NCBI GenBank assembly: GCA_929200365.1
Contig: CAKMZM010000007.1
Location: 1 to 39,403 of the forward strand
Origin: an uncultured Flavobacteriaceae bacterium
GTDB taxonomy: Bacteria; Bacteroidota; Bacteroidia; Flavobacteriales; Flavobacteriaceae
DNA length: 39,403 bases
Direction of reading: 5' to 3'
The stretch's first letter is position 1. The number at the start of each line of letters is the position of its first letter. Both the position numbers and the translations under genes were made by a program. Positions 10,382 to 20,552 of this stretch are shown in pieces. The notes under the pieces were generated by a model, which had not been told where the DNA came from, ran no database searches, and saw nothing but the letters and a program-made list of their open reading frames with translations.

Positions 10382-10810
10382 ATGTTATATAAAATAGTTA
10401 TATCATTAATTTATATACAATCACAAAATCATTCTTTCTTTGTTCGTATCGTTCATTTATTAAAAGAAGGAGGGTTATTTTTTATGTTACCTATTTTAAT
10501 GATGCTTTTTGTAATACTATTTTTAGTGTTCAAAAACCTAATAGTATTTAAAAAGGAAAAAAAACTTTCGAAAAAACATATCCAATTAATTAATTCTATA
10601 GGACTCTTGACATTAGTATGGGGGGTATTAGGGCAATTGCTTGGGCTTGTAGAAGCATTAGATAAGATAGAAATGTTTGGTGAGCCTTCTACAGAGATAT
10701 TAGCAACAGGTCTTAAAATGTCTACACTACCAACAATTTTTGGATGTTTTGTTTTTGTGATTTCCAGAGGAGCAACCATTATTTTTATATGGACAACTAA
10801 AGAAGAATAA
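10382..10810 (+). CDS. Small membrane protein, MotA/TolQ/ExbB-like
   Basis: 142 aa with three hydrophobic segments; SIGLLTLVWGVLGQLLGLVEALD resembles TolQ/MotA helices. Confidence 0.55.
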   Translation: MLYKIVISLIYIQSQNHSFFVRIVHLLKEGGLFFMLPILMMLFVILFLVFKNLIVFKKEKKLSKKHIQLINSIGLLTLVWGVLGQLLGLVEALDKIEMFGEPSTEILATGLKMSTLPTIFGCFVFVISRGATIIFIWTTKEE

Positions 10811-10815
10811 AAGGT

Positions 10816-11736
10816 ATGGTTAAGAAATCTGTTTTTAAAATTCTTTTGGGAATTCTTTCTTTCACAATACTATTATTTGTGTTATTTTTTCTATTTCTCA
10901 AAGTACTTCCTATTTATAATTCTGCATTACTAAAATGGATACCTGTTTTGATATGCATATTAGGGTTTTATGTAAGCGGAACGATTAATAAAAATACTGC
11001 TGTAGGATATCTTCCTTTTCTCTTTTTACCACTTTTTATTTTTAAGCCATTTAGATTTTTATATTTCCCTTTTGTAATAGTGTTGATAGTTATTGGAGTT
11101 TTGACACTAATAGTCTCTAGAAAAGAGGTAAAGAAAATATACAGAGTATTTTCTGCTGTTATTTTGGCTTTTGTGTTTATTTATTTTTTGCTCTCTCAAC
11201 CTCTGATTTTATTACAAAAAGGATTTAAAGTAACACAGGGCGGAGACTTAGTACACGCTCAGACGATATGGGATTTTGATACAACCCCCGATCATTATCT
11301 GCCAGATATAGAATATATTGATCAAGAAGGAAATTTAGTTTCTTTAAACAGTTACAGAGGGAAAACATTATATATCACTTTTTGGGCCACTTGGTGTCCT
11401 CCTTGTATAGTAGAAAAACCTGTGCTCGAACAAATCAAAAATGAATTTATAGAAGATAAGGATATTGTATTTATAGATATTTCAATAGATCGAGATACAA
11501 AACGGTGGCTGAAATATATAACCAATAAAAATCCGAAAGGAATCCAATTGAACACCAATGGTTATGATCCCGAAACAATGCAGAAATTTTATTTCTCCGA
11601 GATTCCTTTTCATTTCATTGTTAATTCTGAAGGAGTTTTTAAACAAAGCAATGACTTAGAATACTCCAAAATAGTATTGAAGGATAATAAAAAACTACAA
11701 TCGTTCATTCAAAAACAGAATACAATACAGTACTAG
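10816..11736 (+). CDS. Membrane-anchored TlpA-like thioredoxin-fold protein
   Basis: Several TM segments then TLYITFWATWCPPCIVEKPVLEQI (CPPC active site). Confidence 0.85.
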   Translation: MVKKSVFKILLGILSFTILLFVLFFLFLKVLPIYNSALLKWIPVLICILGFYVSGTINKNTAVGYLPFLFLPLFIFKPFRFLYFPFVIVLIVIGVLTLIVSRKEVKKIYRVFSAVILAFVFIYFLLSQPLILLQKGFKVTQGGDLVHAQTIWDFDTTPDHYLPDIEYIDQEGNLVSLNSYRGKTLYITFWATWCPPCIVEKPVLEQIKNEFIEDKDIVFIDISIDRDTKRWLKYITNKNPKGIQLNTNGYDPETMQKFYFSEIPFHFIVNSEGVFKQSNDLEYSKIVLKDNKKLQSFIQKQNTIQY

Positions 11737-11751
11737 ATATTTATTTTAACT

Positions 11752-11783
11752 CCTATGTTAGTAATCTGTATTACTAACATAGG
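11752..11783. terminator. Perfect 14-bp hairpin (CCTATGTTAGTAAT-CTGT-ATTACTAACATAGG) between the TlpA-like gene and the serine hydrolase; probable terminator or attenuator
   Basis: Stem read directly; no strong T tract afterwards. Confidence 0.6.
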
Positions 11784-11821
11784 GGTTATATTAGAATTAA
11801 ACACAACTTTAAAAAAATAGT

Positions 11822-12892
11822 ATGATTAGAAAGATAATAATTATAGCTCTTTTAGTAAGCTGCGGTAGCAATGCTCAAACGATTAATAAAACAAGATTAG
11901 ATAGTTTGTTTATGTTGATCGAAACTAAAAATAAAGGAATGGGAAGCTTTTCTATTTCTAAAGAAGGAAAAGAAATCTACCATAAATCTATAGGATACTC
12001 AGATATTGCAAATGATGCTAAAAATAATAAAACAACAAAATATAGGATAGGCTCAATCACCAAAACATTTACAGCAACAATAATAGCAAAACTGGTTGAA
12101 GAAGGAAAGTTACATTTTAGCACGACTTTGAATACATTTTTTCCTAAAATTCCTAATGCCAAAAAAATAACGATCGATAATTTGTTAAGGCATCAAAGTG
12201 GTTTGTTTAATATTACAGAACAAGAAAACTTTGCATCCTGGATAATAACCCCCAAAAGCAGAGAACAGATGTTAGAACGTTTTATTAAAAACGGAACTAT
12301 CTTTGAGCCAGGAAAAGAGACGAAATACTCGAACACAAATTTTATTTTACTCTCTTATATAGCAGAAGATATTGAACACAAATCCTTTTCTGAAATTTTA
12401 GAGTCAAGGATTATAAAACCTCTTAAACTACAAAGAACAGAATATGGTAAAAAAATAAACCCCCAAAATAACGAAGCATTGTCCTATTTTGAAGAAGATT
12501 CTGAATGGCAATTAATACAAAATCATACCGATATGAGTGGGCCAATGGGGGCAGGTGCTATTGTATCTACAGCTTCAGAATTAAATGTTTTTTATGAAAA
12601 TTTGTTTTCAGGAAAACTAGTCACAGAAAAGTCTTTAGCTCAAATGACAGATACATCAACCAGAATGGGAATGGGATTAGACGGTAATGTATTACATGAC
12701 AAACAAATATATGGTCATAATGGAGGTATAGACGGTTTTCGATCTTTATCGATTTATATGCCAGAAGAGAAATTAGCCATTACTTATATCGGTAATGGTG
12801 TGGTAATGTCGCCAAAAAGTTGCATACTAGCTGCTTTGAAAATTTATTTTGGAATAGATAACAACATACAAGTTAATCTAAAGAATTACTAG
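11822..12892 (+). CDS. Serine hydrolase, beta-lactamase/PBP class C family
   Basis: SITKTFTATIIAKL (SxxK), YSNTNF (YxN), GHNGGIDGF (HxG) motifs. Confidence 0.88.
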   Translation: MIRKIIIIALLVSCGSNAQTINKTRLDSLFMLIETKNKGMGSFSISKEGKEIYHKSIGYSDIANDAKNNKTTKYRIGSITKTFTATIIAKLVEEGKLHFSTTLNTFFPKIPNAKKITIDNLLRHQSGLFNITEQENFASWIITPKSREQMLERFIKNGTIFEPGKETKYSNTNFILLSYIAEDIEHKSFSEILESRIIKPLKLQRTEYGKKINPQNNEALSYFEEDSEWQLIQNHTDMSGPMGAGAIVSTASELNVFYENLFSGKLVTEKSLAQMTDTSTRMGMGLDGNVLHDKQIYGHNGGIDGFRSLSIYMPEEKLAITYIGNGVVMSPKSCILAALKIYFGIDNNIQVNLKNY

Positions 12893-13261
12893 AGATTCTA
12901 AGTGGATTATCATAATGTATTAGGCAAACTTAAAAAAATTAAAGGTGAACGACTGTAAATACGTATTAAGTTAAATATTAACATAAGTATAACAATTGAG
13001 TTATATAATAAATAACATAAAATACTAGTTTTGATAGTTATTACGCTTAAAACCTATTGTATTATTAATATACCAACTTAATTATACTAACTATTCTTAA
13101 AAGCATTAAATATATTCTGATTCATGATCCCATTTTATTGAATTAGGGATTAGATGTTTCTTATTTAAAAACTACTATATTATAGTGTATAGTATTATTG
13201 TTTGGGTGCATTATTAATCGATAGCGTTATTGTCTAACATCATGATTAGAAACAAAAACGA

Positions 13262-16200
13262 ATGTCGCATTGTTATAAAATTGGGGTCGAAAATATTGCA
13301 AATCTCTTACTTTTTTCAGAGCCTAATCGAGAAATTATTTATATTGATTCAAACGGAATCGAGGATAGATCTACGCATGGAAAACAACTTAAAGAGAGTG
13401 TAGGCTATAGTAAGTGGTTGAAAAATAATGGAGTAAGCCAAGGAGATTATATAATCCTGTCAATAGAAGATGAGATTTTTTTTTTCAAAAGCTTTTGGGC
13501 CTGCTTCTTAATTGGTGCTATTCCAGTACCATTGGATGTTCCTATAAATAATACAAATTTAGAGAAATTTAAGAAGGTTTGGGAGACCTTGGATAGATGC
13601 TCTGTATTATGTCTAGAAGGAACACGTGATATTCTTTTGAAGAACATTGATGAAATGAATGTTATAGTTTTTAATGATATAGAAACTATAAAGTACAAAC
13701 AAGAAGAATATATACCTCCAATAATAGAAGACGATACTATTGCTATGATTCAGTTCTCTTCAGGAAGTACAGGTGACCCGAAAGGAATAAAACTATCTCA
13801 TAAAAATATACTAAGTAATATTGAAGCAATACAAGAGAGAGTACATACCGATGAAAAAGATGTAATCTTATGTTGGATGCCACATACTCATGATTTTGGA
13901 ATATTTGGAGGCCATTTTAGTCCAATTTTCAGCAATTCAAAATCTATAAAATTATCTCCTAAAACATTTATAAAAAAGCCAAATTTAATAGTAACATTAT
14001 TAGATAAGTTTTCTGTTAGTATATTTTCTAGCCCCAATTTTGGACTGAATTGGATACTGAAAAATTTTAATAGGAAAGTAGTTTCAGATATAAATCTTTC
14101 CAGTATTCGTTTAATTTTAAATGGAGCAGAACCGATCTCTGTAGATGTGGTAGAATCATTTTTGAAGAAGTTTTATCCGTATGGGTTATCACCTAACGTA
14201 ATGCTTCCTGTATATGGATTAGCAGAAGCAACACTTGCCGTTACTATGCCGACAGAATTTCATTATGAGTACTATACAATTAATAAGAAGAAATTAATAC
14301 AAGATAAAAAAATAGTATTAGAAGAAAATAAAAGTGATGAAACAAAAAATATAAAATTAGTATCAGTAGGAAAACCTCTTTTAGGATTTGAAGTAGAGAT
14401 TAGAGACAATAAAGGAATAGTATTGAAAGAAAATGCTATAGGCACAATATTTATAAAAGGAGATAGTGTAACAAAAGGATATGTAAATGATGTAGAGGTT
14501 AATGCAAATATTATAAAAGATGATTGGCTTAATACGGGAGATGTAGGATGTATTATTCAGGGTAATTTGGTGTTATGTGATCGAATAAAAAATATGGCTT
14601 GTATTAATGGTATTAATGTTTTTTTTAAAGATTTAGAAGAAACTATATACCTTAATACAACTATAGAAAGGGGGAATTGTCTAGCAATAAGTTGTATAAA
14701 TAAATTAGGAATAGAACATCTGGTGTTTTTTTTAAAGAATAAGGGTAAAATAGAAAAAATACTTCCTCAGCGAGAGGAAATAATAAAAATAATCTCAGAC
14801 CTATTTCAGATTAGAGTGAATGTTGTTATTCCTATTCGTAATATTCCAAAAACAACCAGTGGTAAACCTAGACGGGAGTGGTTAAAAGAATCCTATTTAT
14901 TAGGTGAATATAGTAAGATATTGATAGATGTAGATGAAGAGATTAATCTTAACCAAAAAAAGTCAAATGAACGTATAATCTTAGAAAAGTCAAAATGTCC
15001 TATAACAAAAAGAATAAGAAGTGTTTTATCTAAATCCTTAGATGTTCCAGAACATGAAATAGAAAATAATGCCACCTTTCAGGAACTAGGAATGTCTTCT
15101 ATTGAAGGATTGCAATTTCTAGTAAGATTAGAAGAGGATTTAGGGCTAGAATTAGAACAAAAAGATATTGTTATAGGATATACTTTTATTGAGTTCTGTG
15201 GGTATTGTAAACTTAAAATAACAGAAGAAGTTAAACAAGAAGATGTAAAAGAAAAAAACAGTCAAACGCAATCAGCAGTTTCTATAATTGGTATGTCTTG
15301 CAGGTTTCCAGGAGCTGTGTCCCTAAAACAATTTCAGCATAATCTGGAAACAGGGACATCATTTTTTGCAAAAGTATCAGAGAAAAGGAAAGAACAAACG
15401 GGATATCCCTTATGGGATGAATATTTGGCTGAGATGGATAACCCATTTGATTTTGATTCAGATTTTTTCTCTATATCAGAAGAGGAGGCAAAGTTTATAG
15501 ATCCCCAACAGCGAATTTGTCTTGAATTGGCTTACGAAGCTATTATTGATGCAGGAATATTACAAGAGGTACGAAAAAATCAAAAGATAGGAGTTTTTAT
15601 AGGAGCTTCATTTCCTAGCTATAATGACAGGATCATCAAATATATAAACGAAGCAGGTGCTTTACACCCTAATACAATGGCAAATAATACATTAAGTATG
15701 ATTGCAACTCGTATCAGTAAATATTTTGGTTTTAGAGGAGCTGCAGTTGTCATCGATAGTGCCTGTAGTTCTTCTTTGGTAGCATTAGACTTCGCAATTA
15801 AAGAAGTTTTATCTGGAAGAATAGATAAAGCACTAGTAGGGGGAGTCAATCTTATCATGTCGCCTCATATGCATGAACTTTCCAAGGCAGCAGGTATTTT
15901 AAGTGGCAAAGGAGAATGTCGAGTATTTGATGAAGATGCAAGCGGAACTGTTTTAGGAGAAGGAGCAGGTTTTGTTGTTTTAGAAAAAGAAGAAAAATGT
16001 ATTCGTAATCGCCATTATTGTTATGCAAATATAATAAGTACATGTGTCAATAATGATGGGACAGCATTAAGTATTATGGCTCCTAATGTAAAAGGACAAT
16101 CAGAATTGATAGAAGAAGCTCTGATTAACTCCCAAGTACACCCTGATAATATTAATTATATAGAAGCTCATGGTACAGCCACCTCAATTGGTGATCCAGT

Positions 16201-17338
16201 AGAACTTATGAGTCTTACTAAAGTATTTAAAGATAAAAAGAATCAATGCCAGGTTGGCTCAGTAAAAAGTAATATAGGACACCTGTTAGCTGCTTCAGGA
16301 ATGGCAGGTTTAATTAAGACAGCTCTTTCTCTAAAAAAAAATATAGTATATCCTACGTTGCATGTATCACAAGAAAATACTTTAATTGATTTTGAAAATA
16401 CACCTTTCAGACCTGCAAAATCTATAAAACGAAATGCAAATATTAAGTATGCCGGAGTAAGTTCTTTTGGTTTTGGAGGAACCAATTCTCATATTGTTTT
16501 AAAAGCACCGCAACATAATCATCATAGTGAAGAAGAAACCTATTTTTCAGGTAATAAAATATGTGTTTTTGGGATTTCCTGGAGAAATGAAATAGAAAAA
16601 ACAGAGAATATATCTCAGATCATAAAAATGTTATTAGTACCAGACGTAAAATTATATCCTTTATGCGTTAATTCTCTACTAAGAACTGAACATAGAGGAG
16701 AACGGAAAATATTTCTGATTAACAGTAAAGAAGAACTAATAACGAAATTAACCTTAGAATTAGACCTATCTATTGGAAAAAGAACATTTAAAATTCAATT
16801 AGCAGGATTACTCTTATCTGAAACCGATGATGATATTAAAAAAGAAGAAATAGAAGCAATGATTCCATATTTAGAAAAGAATGAGATAAGAGATATATCT
16901 CAAATAGATTGGAGTGATAAGTCTGTAAATAAGATAGTTATTTGTTATTGGGTGCTTTATAAAATCTTAAAAAAGTACACTAATGGAGTAAAGATGATAT
17001 CGGTAGATGGTTTTGGCGATCAGATAGAAGAATTCTTGATAAAAAAAGTGTCTATAACAGATATTTTAAAACACAATTTTGAAATATCAACAGTAAACTT
17101 CAAAAGAGAAAAAAAATCTGTGTCATTGCCATTAATAGGTATATCAGAGGAAAACTTATTACCTATACATAGCAAAGTGAAATATTTCAATTTTAGAAAG
17201 AAATCAACGTTAGAAATTCTGGCATTTTATCATGGATGTGGTTTAGATATTCAGTGGCATAAAATAGTCTCATTGAGAACCATACCAAACTGGAATCATA
17301 CTTTTCACAGATATAAAAAGAAGACACTTTTAGTATAA
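13262..17338 (+). CDS. FAAL-ACP-ketosynthase loading protein with a degenerate C-terminal acyltransferase remnant
   Basis: FAAL: IQFSSGSTGDPKGIKLSHKNI and CWMPHTHDFGIFGGHFSPIF; ACP: FQELGMSSIEGLQFLVRLEEDLG; KS: VIDSACSSSLVALD, EAHGTATSIGDPVE, NIGHLLAASG, then AT-like flanks lacking a GHSxG. Confidence 0.93.
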   Translation: MSHCYKIGVENIANLLLFSEPNREIIYIDSNGIEDRSTHGKQLKESVGYSKWLKNNGVSQGDYIILSIEDEIFFFKSFWACFLIGAIPVPLDVPINNTNLEKFKKVWETLDRCSVLCLEGTRDILLKNIDEMNVIVFNDIETIKYKQEEYIPPIIEDDTIAMIQFSSGSTGDPKGIKLSHKNILSNIEAIQERVHTDEKDVILCWMPHTHDFGIFGGHFSPIFSNSKSIKLSPKTFIKKPNLIVTLLDKFSVSIFSSPNFGLNWILKNFNRKVVSDINLSSIRLILNGAEPISVDVVESFLKKFYPYGLSPNVMLPVYGLAEATLAVTMPTEFHYEYYTINKKKLIQDKKIVLEENKSDETKNIKLVSVGKPLLGFEVEIRDNKGIVLKENAIGTIFIKGDSVTKGYVNDVEVNANIIKDDWLNTGDVGCIIQGNLVLCDRIKNMACINGINVFFKDLEETIYLNTTIERGNCLAISCINKLGIEHLVFFLKNKGKIEKILPQREEIIKIISDLFQIRVNVVIPIRNIPKTTSGKPRREWLKESYLLGEYSKILIDVDEEINLNQKKSNERIILEKSKCPITKRIRSVLSKSLDVPEHEIENNATFQELGMSSIEGLQFLVRLEEDLGLELEQKDIVIGYTFIEFCGYCKLKITEEVKQEDVKEKNSQTQSAVSIIGMSCRFPGAVSLKQFQHNLETGTSFFAKVSEKRKEQTGYPLWDEYLAEMDNPFDFDSDFFSISEEEAKFIDPQQRICLELAYEAIIDAGILQEVRKNQKIGVFIGASFPSYNDRIIKYINEAGALHPNTMANNTLSMIATRISKYFGFRGAAVVIDSACSSSLVALDFAIKEVLSGRIDKALVGGVNLIMSPHMHELSKAAGILSGKGECRVFDEDASGTVLGEGAGFVVLEKEEKCIRNRHYCYANIISTCVNNDGTALSIMAPNVKGQSELIEEALINSQVHPDNINYIEAHGTATSIGDPVELMSLTKVFKDKKNQCQVGSVKSNIGHLLAASGMAGLIKTALSLKKNIVYPTLHVSQENTLIDFENTPFRPAKSIKRNANIKYAGVSSFGFGGTNSHIVLKAPQHNHHSEEETYFSGNKICVFGISWRNEIEKTENISQIIKMLLVPDVKLYPLCVNSLLRTEHRGERKIFLINSKEELITKLTLELDLSIGKRTFKIQLAGLLLSETDDDIKKEEIEAMIPYLEKNEIRDISQIDWSDKSVNKIVICYWVLYKILKKYTNGVKMISVDGFGDQIEEFLIKKVSITDILKHNFEISTVNFKREKKSVSLPLIGISEENLLPIHSKVKYFNFRKKSTLEILAFYHGCGLDIQWHKIVSLRTIPNWNHTFHRYKKKTLLV

Positions 17339-17365
17339 TATATATCATCAAAAAATCTTTAAAAA

Positions 17366-18262
17366 ATGATTGAAGAAATAGCAAAAGAGTTTAAACTGGA
17401 ATGGAAAGGAGCTCGTCATGAAGTAGAATATTGGCTAAAACGAACCCCTTGGCGAAATTTAAAAGATACTATTTATGGTATCAAAAAAGGAATGGAGGAG
17501 ATTCCAGAAATTGTGCATAATGACCCAATGCTCAAAATGGCATACATCATTGACTTAGCTACTTTTATGCATGGAGAAAAAGTTGCCTTAGAAGCGTGTG
17601 CAGCGAGTATCACATTTGCCGAAAATGATGAATGTCAACGTTTTTTAGCAACTCAGGTTTTAGACGAAGCAAGGCACTATGAAGTGTTTAAGCACAGAAT
17701 GATCTCTCTTGGAATAACAGAAGATGAAGTACCAAAAATACTAGCAAGATTCAATACAGAAAGTTTTAAAAAATTTGAATCTATGATTTGGGAACAATTA
17801 GATAAAAAAGATTTACTGGGTTCTGTAATAGCCCTAAATATTATGTTAGAAGGATTAGCCCACCCAGTATATAATTATGAGATGAAGTATTGGTCGAGAC
17901 TGGACCCAGGGATGAGCAATCTTATTAAAGGAATATTTCAGGATGAAGTGCAACATGCCAATTTTGGAGAAGCTTATGCTACAAAAATGGTCTCTACTTA
18001 TGGTGAATGCCGCATTAAAGCAAGAAAACTTTTTATACAATTTAAAAAGATTATTGATGAGTTGTTTGATGAATCCCGAAAAAATTATGTAAAACTTTAT
18101 CAGGAAGTAGCAAATAATCATATAGATAAGATGGGAGATCTTGAGATTTTTCCCGGAGTGATGATGGGTAATACTACAGAAGAAGAACAAGCATATTACC
18201 TAAAAGAAGAGACACAACGAGAGTTTAATAAAAGAATTAAAGCAATTGGAATTATACTATAG
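17366..18262 (+). CDS. Ferritin-like (R2-like) diiron oxidase/oxygenase
   Basis: Paired metal-binding motifs E...DEARHYEVF and EGLAHPVYN...DEVQHANFGE (E/ExxH twice) in an all-helical protein. Confidence 0.8.
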   Translation: MIEEIAKEFKLEWKGARHEVEYWLKRTPWRNLKDTIYGIKKGMEEIPEIVHNDPMLKMAYIIDLATFMHGEKVALEACAASITFAENDECQRFLATQVLDEARHYEVFKHRMISLGITEDEVPKILARFNTESFKKFESMIWEQLDKKDLLGSVIALNIMLEGLAHPVYNYEMKYWSRLDPGMSNLIKGIFQDEVQHANFGEAYATKMVSTYGECRIKARKLFIQFKKIIDELFDESRKNYVKLYQEVANNHIDKMGDLEIFPGVMMGNTTEEEQAYYLKEETQREFNKRIKAIGIIL

Positions 18263-18285
18263 TAATATTAGTTAATAAATACGAT

Positions 18286-18540
18286 ATGGAAACTAAAAAC
18301 AAAATAGAATTAAAAGAGGTGATTATAAGTAAAATATCGGATTTACTTAAGATTGACAAAAGTGAAGTAGATTCTGATCAGGAGTTTATGGAGATGGGTA
18401 TCGCTTCAGTAGAAGCAATGAGTCTTTTTGTCGCTATCCAAAAAGAAACAGGAGTAGTAATTAGTCCTATGATTATGTTTGAATGTAATACGGTTAATCA
18501 AATATGTGACTACTTAAATAAAAAAGAACTTGCTAAATAG
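18286..18540 (+). CDS. Stand-alone acyl carrier protein
   Basis: 84 aa; FMEMGIASVEAMSLFVAIQKETG with phosphopantetheine-attachment Ser. Confidence 0.88.
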   Translation: METKNKIELKEVIISKISDLLKIDKSEVDSDQEFMEMGIASVEAMSLFVAIQKETGVVISPMIMFECNTVNQICDYLNKKELAK

Positions 18541-18549
18541 AATCAAAAC

Positions 18550-19872
18550 ATGGTAACTAAAGTAGGTTGGAAAGAAGTAGCAATTACTTCATTGCCTCTT
18601 ATATTGGCTCAGCTGTCTGAGATTGTGTTCAGTCTGGTAGATACTGTAATGGTTGGGAAACTGGGAACTACAGAATTAGCATCAGTAGGACTTAGTATGA
18701 CAGCTGTATGCTTTATTCAGGCGGCTATACTGGGAATAGGTAATGGGGTTCAGGCTCAGGCATCCAGAAGAGTAGGAGAAGGAAAAAAAGTTCTGGTTGG
18801 AGATGCTATGAAATCAGGAATTTACCTGGCAATTACCCTGGGGATTCCTCTTATTTTTCTATCAATTTGGCTCGCTCCGTTTTTTATGAATTTGATATCT
18901 GATAATAAAGAAATTGCAGATTATGGAACCAAATATTTTGAGATAAGGATGATAGGAATTATAGGATATGCTATTAATATTTCATTTAGAGGGTTTTGGA
19001 GCTCGTTAAAGCTTGATAAATATTTTACCTGGATAACCTTGATTAGCCATGCACTTAATATCATATTGAATTACCTTTTGATTTATGGAAACTATGGGTT
19101 TCCAAGGTTAGAGGTCGCAGGTTCGGCAATTGCAACTAATATAGCACTCTATTTTGGAATGGTTTTACATTTCTTTTTTCTTATTAAAAAGAGAAAGGAG
19201 TATGGTTTTAATTTTAAGATTCCTAAAAAGAAAAATTTTGTAAGCTTATTGTCTTTATCTGTACCAAGCGGATTACAGCAGATGTTTTTTTGGCTAGGGT
19301 TTGTCGTTTTATTATGGATCGTAGGTAAGGTAGGAGAAGGGGATTTAGCAATAACCCATGTTATTTTACAATTTAATTTTGTTTCAATATTAATAGGCAT
19401 TGCCATAGGTGTTGCATCTGGAGCTATGGTTGGAAGAGCTATGGGACAAGAAAGAAATGAAGAAGCCTATGAATGGGGGATAATTGCAGCAAAATATGCC
19501 TTTGTGATTATTGGAAGCATTGGTTTTATTTTGGCAGTTTTTACTCAATTTATTACAAAAATATATTTTGAAAAAGAACTCTTGCAAACTGCATTTTGGC
19601 CCTTTTTGATTTCTAGTGCAATTATGTGGACAGAGTCTATAGTTTTTGTCTTCATGTATTCTTTATTTGGAGCTGGTGATATGAAACGTCCTGTGATTGT
19701 TACGGTATTATTACAATGGTTATTTTTCTTACCATTATGTTATGTGATAGGCTATCAATACAAGTTTGGTGTATTAGGAATTTGGAGCTTATTTGCTATA
19801 TATAGAGTCATAATTGCAATACTATTATATAAACAATGGAAAGATAGAAAATGGCAGTTGAAAACGGTTTAA
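18550..19872 (+). CDS. MATE-family multidrug/metabolite efflux transporter
   Basis: 440 aa, 12-TM pattern; VDTVMVGKLGTTELASVGL N-terminal MATE signature. Confidence 0.95.
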   Translation: MVTKVGWKEVAITSLPLILAQLSEIVFSLVDTVMVGKLGTTELASVGLSMTAVCFIQAAILGIGNGVQAQASRRVGEGKKVLVGDAMKSGIYLAITLGIPLIFLSIWLAPFFMNLISDNKEIADYGTKYFEIRMIGIIGYAINISFRGFWSSLKLDKYFTWITLISHALNIILNYLLIYGNYGFPRLEVAGSAIATNIALYFGMVLHFFFLIKKRKEYGFNFKIPKKKNFVSLLSLSVPSGLQQMFFWLGFVVLLWIVGKVGEGDLAITHVILQFNFVSILIGIAIGVASGAMVGRAMGQERNEEAYEWGIIAAKYAFVIIGSIGFILAVFTQFITKIYFEKELLQTAFWPFLISSAIMWTESIVFVFMYSLFGAGDMKRPVIVTVLLQWLFFLPLCYVIGYQYKFGVLGIWSLFAIYRVIIAILLYKQWKDRKWQLKTV

Positions 19873-20552
19873 TTGAGAATACTCAACAATTGATACTTAC
19901 TGAGATACAATTGTCAGGAGAATTAGAAAGAATAGAAAAAGAACCCTTTGAATTGGTGATACTGTTACATGGGTTAGAAAGTTCGTATGTGGATTTTAAG
20001 CAGATAATTGAGACTTGTCCTAAAAATAAAAATGTAGTTCTGTTATTTCCTAAAGCTTCAATACGATATATGACTTTGTTTAAAAAAGAAATGCACTCTT
20101 GGAGTGATATCATTTCAGGAGATTTTGAAATAGGAAAATTAGATTGGATAAGTTTTGAGAATAATGTATCAGCTCTTTTGAATTGGATAATTCGTATTAA
20201 AAACCAGTATAGGGTTTCTAAAACAGTAGTAGGAGGATTTTCTCAAGGAGGGTTTAATGTTTGGACAGGGATAAAAAAGTTAAAAGAAGAAACTGATGGG
20301 ATGGCTATATTTTCTACTTCTTTAAATGATGAAAGTATTTCCAGAATGCAGTTTGATATCAGAGATTATCCATTTTTTTATAGTTACGGAAAGGAAGATA
20401 TAATGATGCCTTATCAGTATTGTGAAAAAACAAATAAGGCTATGAGTACTATTTTTAAGAGTAGAAGGCTTACAAGTTTTGTAGAAGATTTTGGACATGA
20501 AATAAACAAGGAATCAGCAAAAACATTTTGGGCATGGCAAAATCAAATATAA
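19851..20552 (+). CDS. Alpha/beta hydrolase (carboxylesterase/phospholipase family), candidate release or editing thioesterase
   Basis: VILLHGLESSYVDF oxyanion region, VVGGFSQGGFN nucleophile elbow, FGHEI catalytic His. Confidence 0.85.
   Translation: MAVENGLIENTQQLILTEIQLSGELERIEKEPFELVILLHGLESSYVDFKQIIETCPKNKNVVLLFPKASIRYMTLFKKEMHSWSDIISGDFEIGKLDWISFENNVSALLNWIIRIKNQYRVSKTVVGGFSQGGFNVWTGIKKLKEETDGMAIFSTSLNDESISRMQFDIRDYPFFYSYGKEDIMMPYQYCEKTNKAMSTIFKSRRLTSFVEDFGHEINKESAKTFWAWQNQI

Noticed and set aside
10453-10779. Minus-strand 108-aa ORF
   Set aside because: Antisense to the better-supported membrane protein at 10382..10810; no recognisable motifs.
17855-18190. Minus-strand 111-aa ORF and many other 60-90 aa antisense ORFs within cluster genes
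   Set aside because: All lie opposite well-supported CDSs with conserved motifs; consistent with AT-rich frame shadows.
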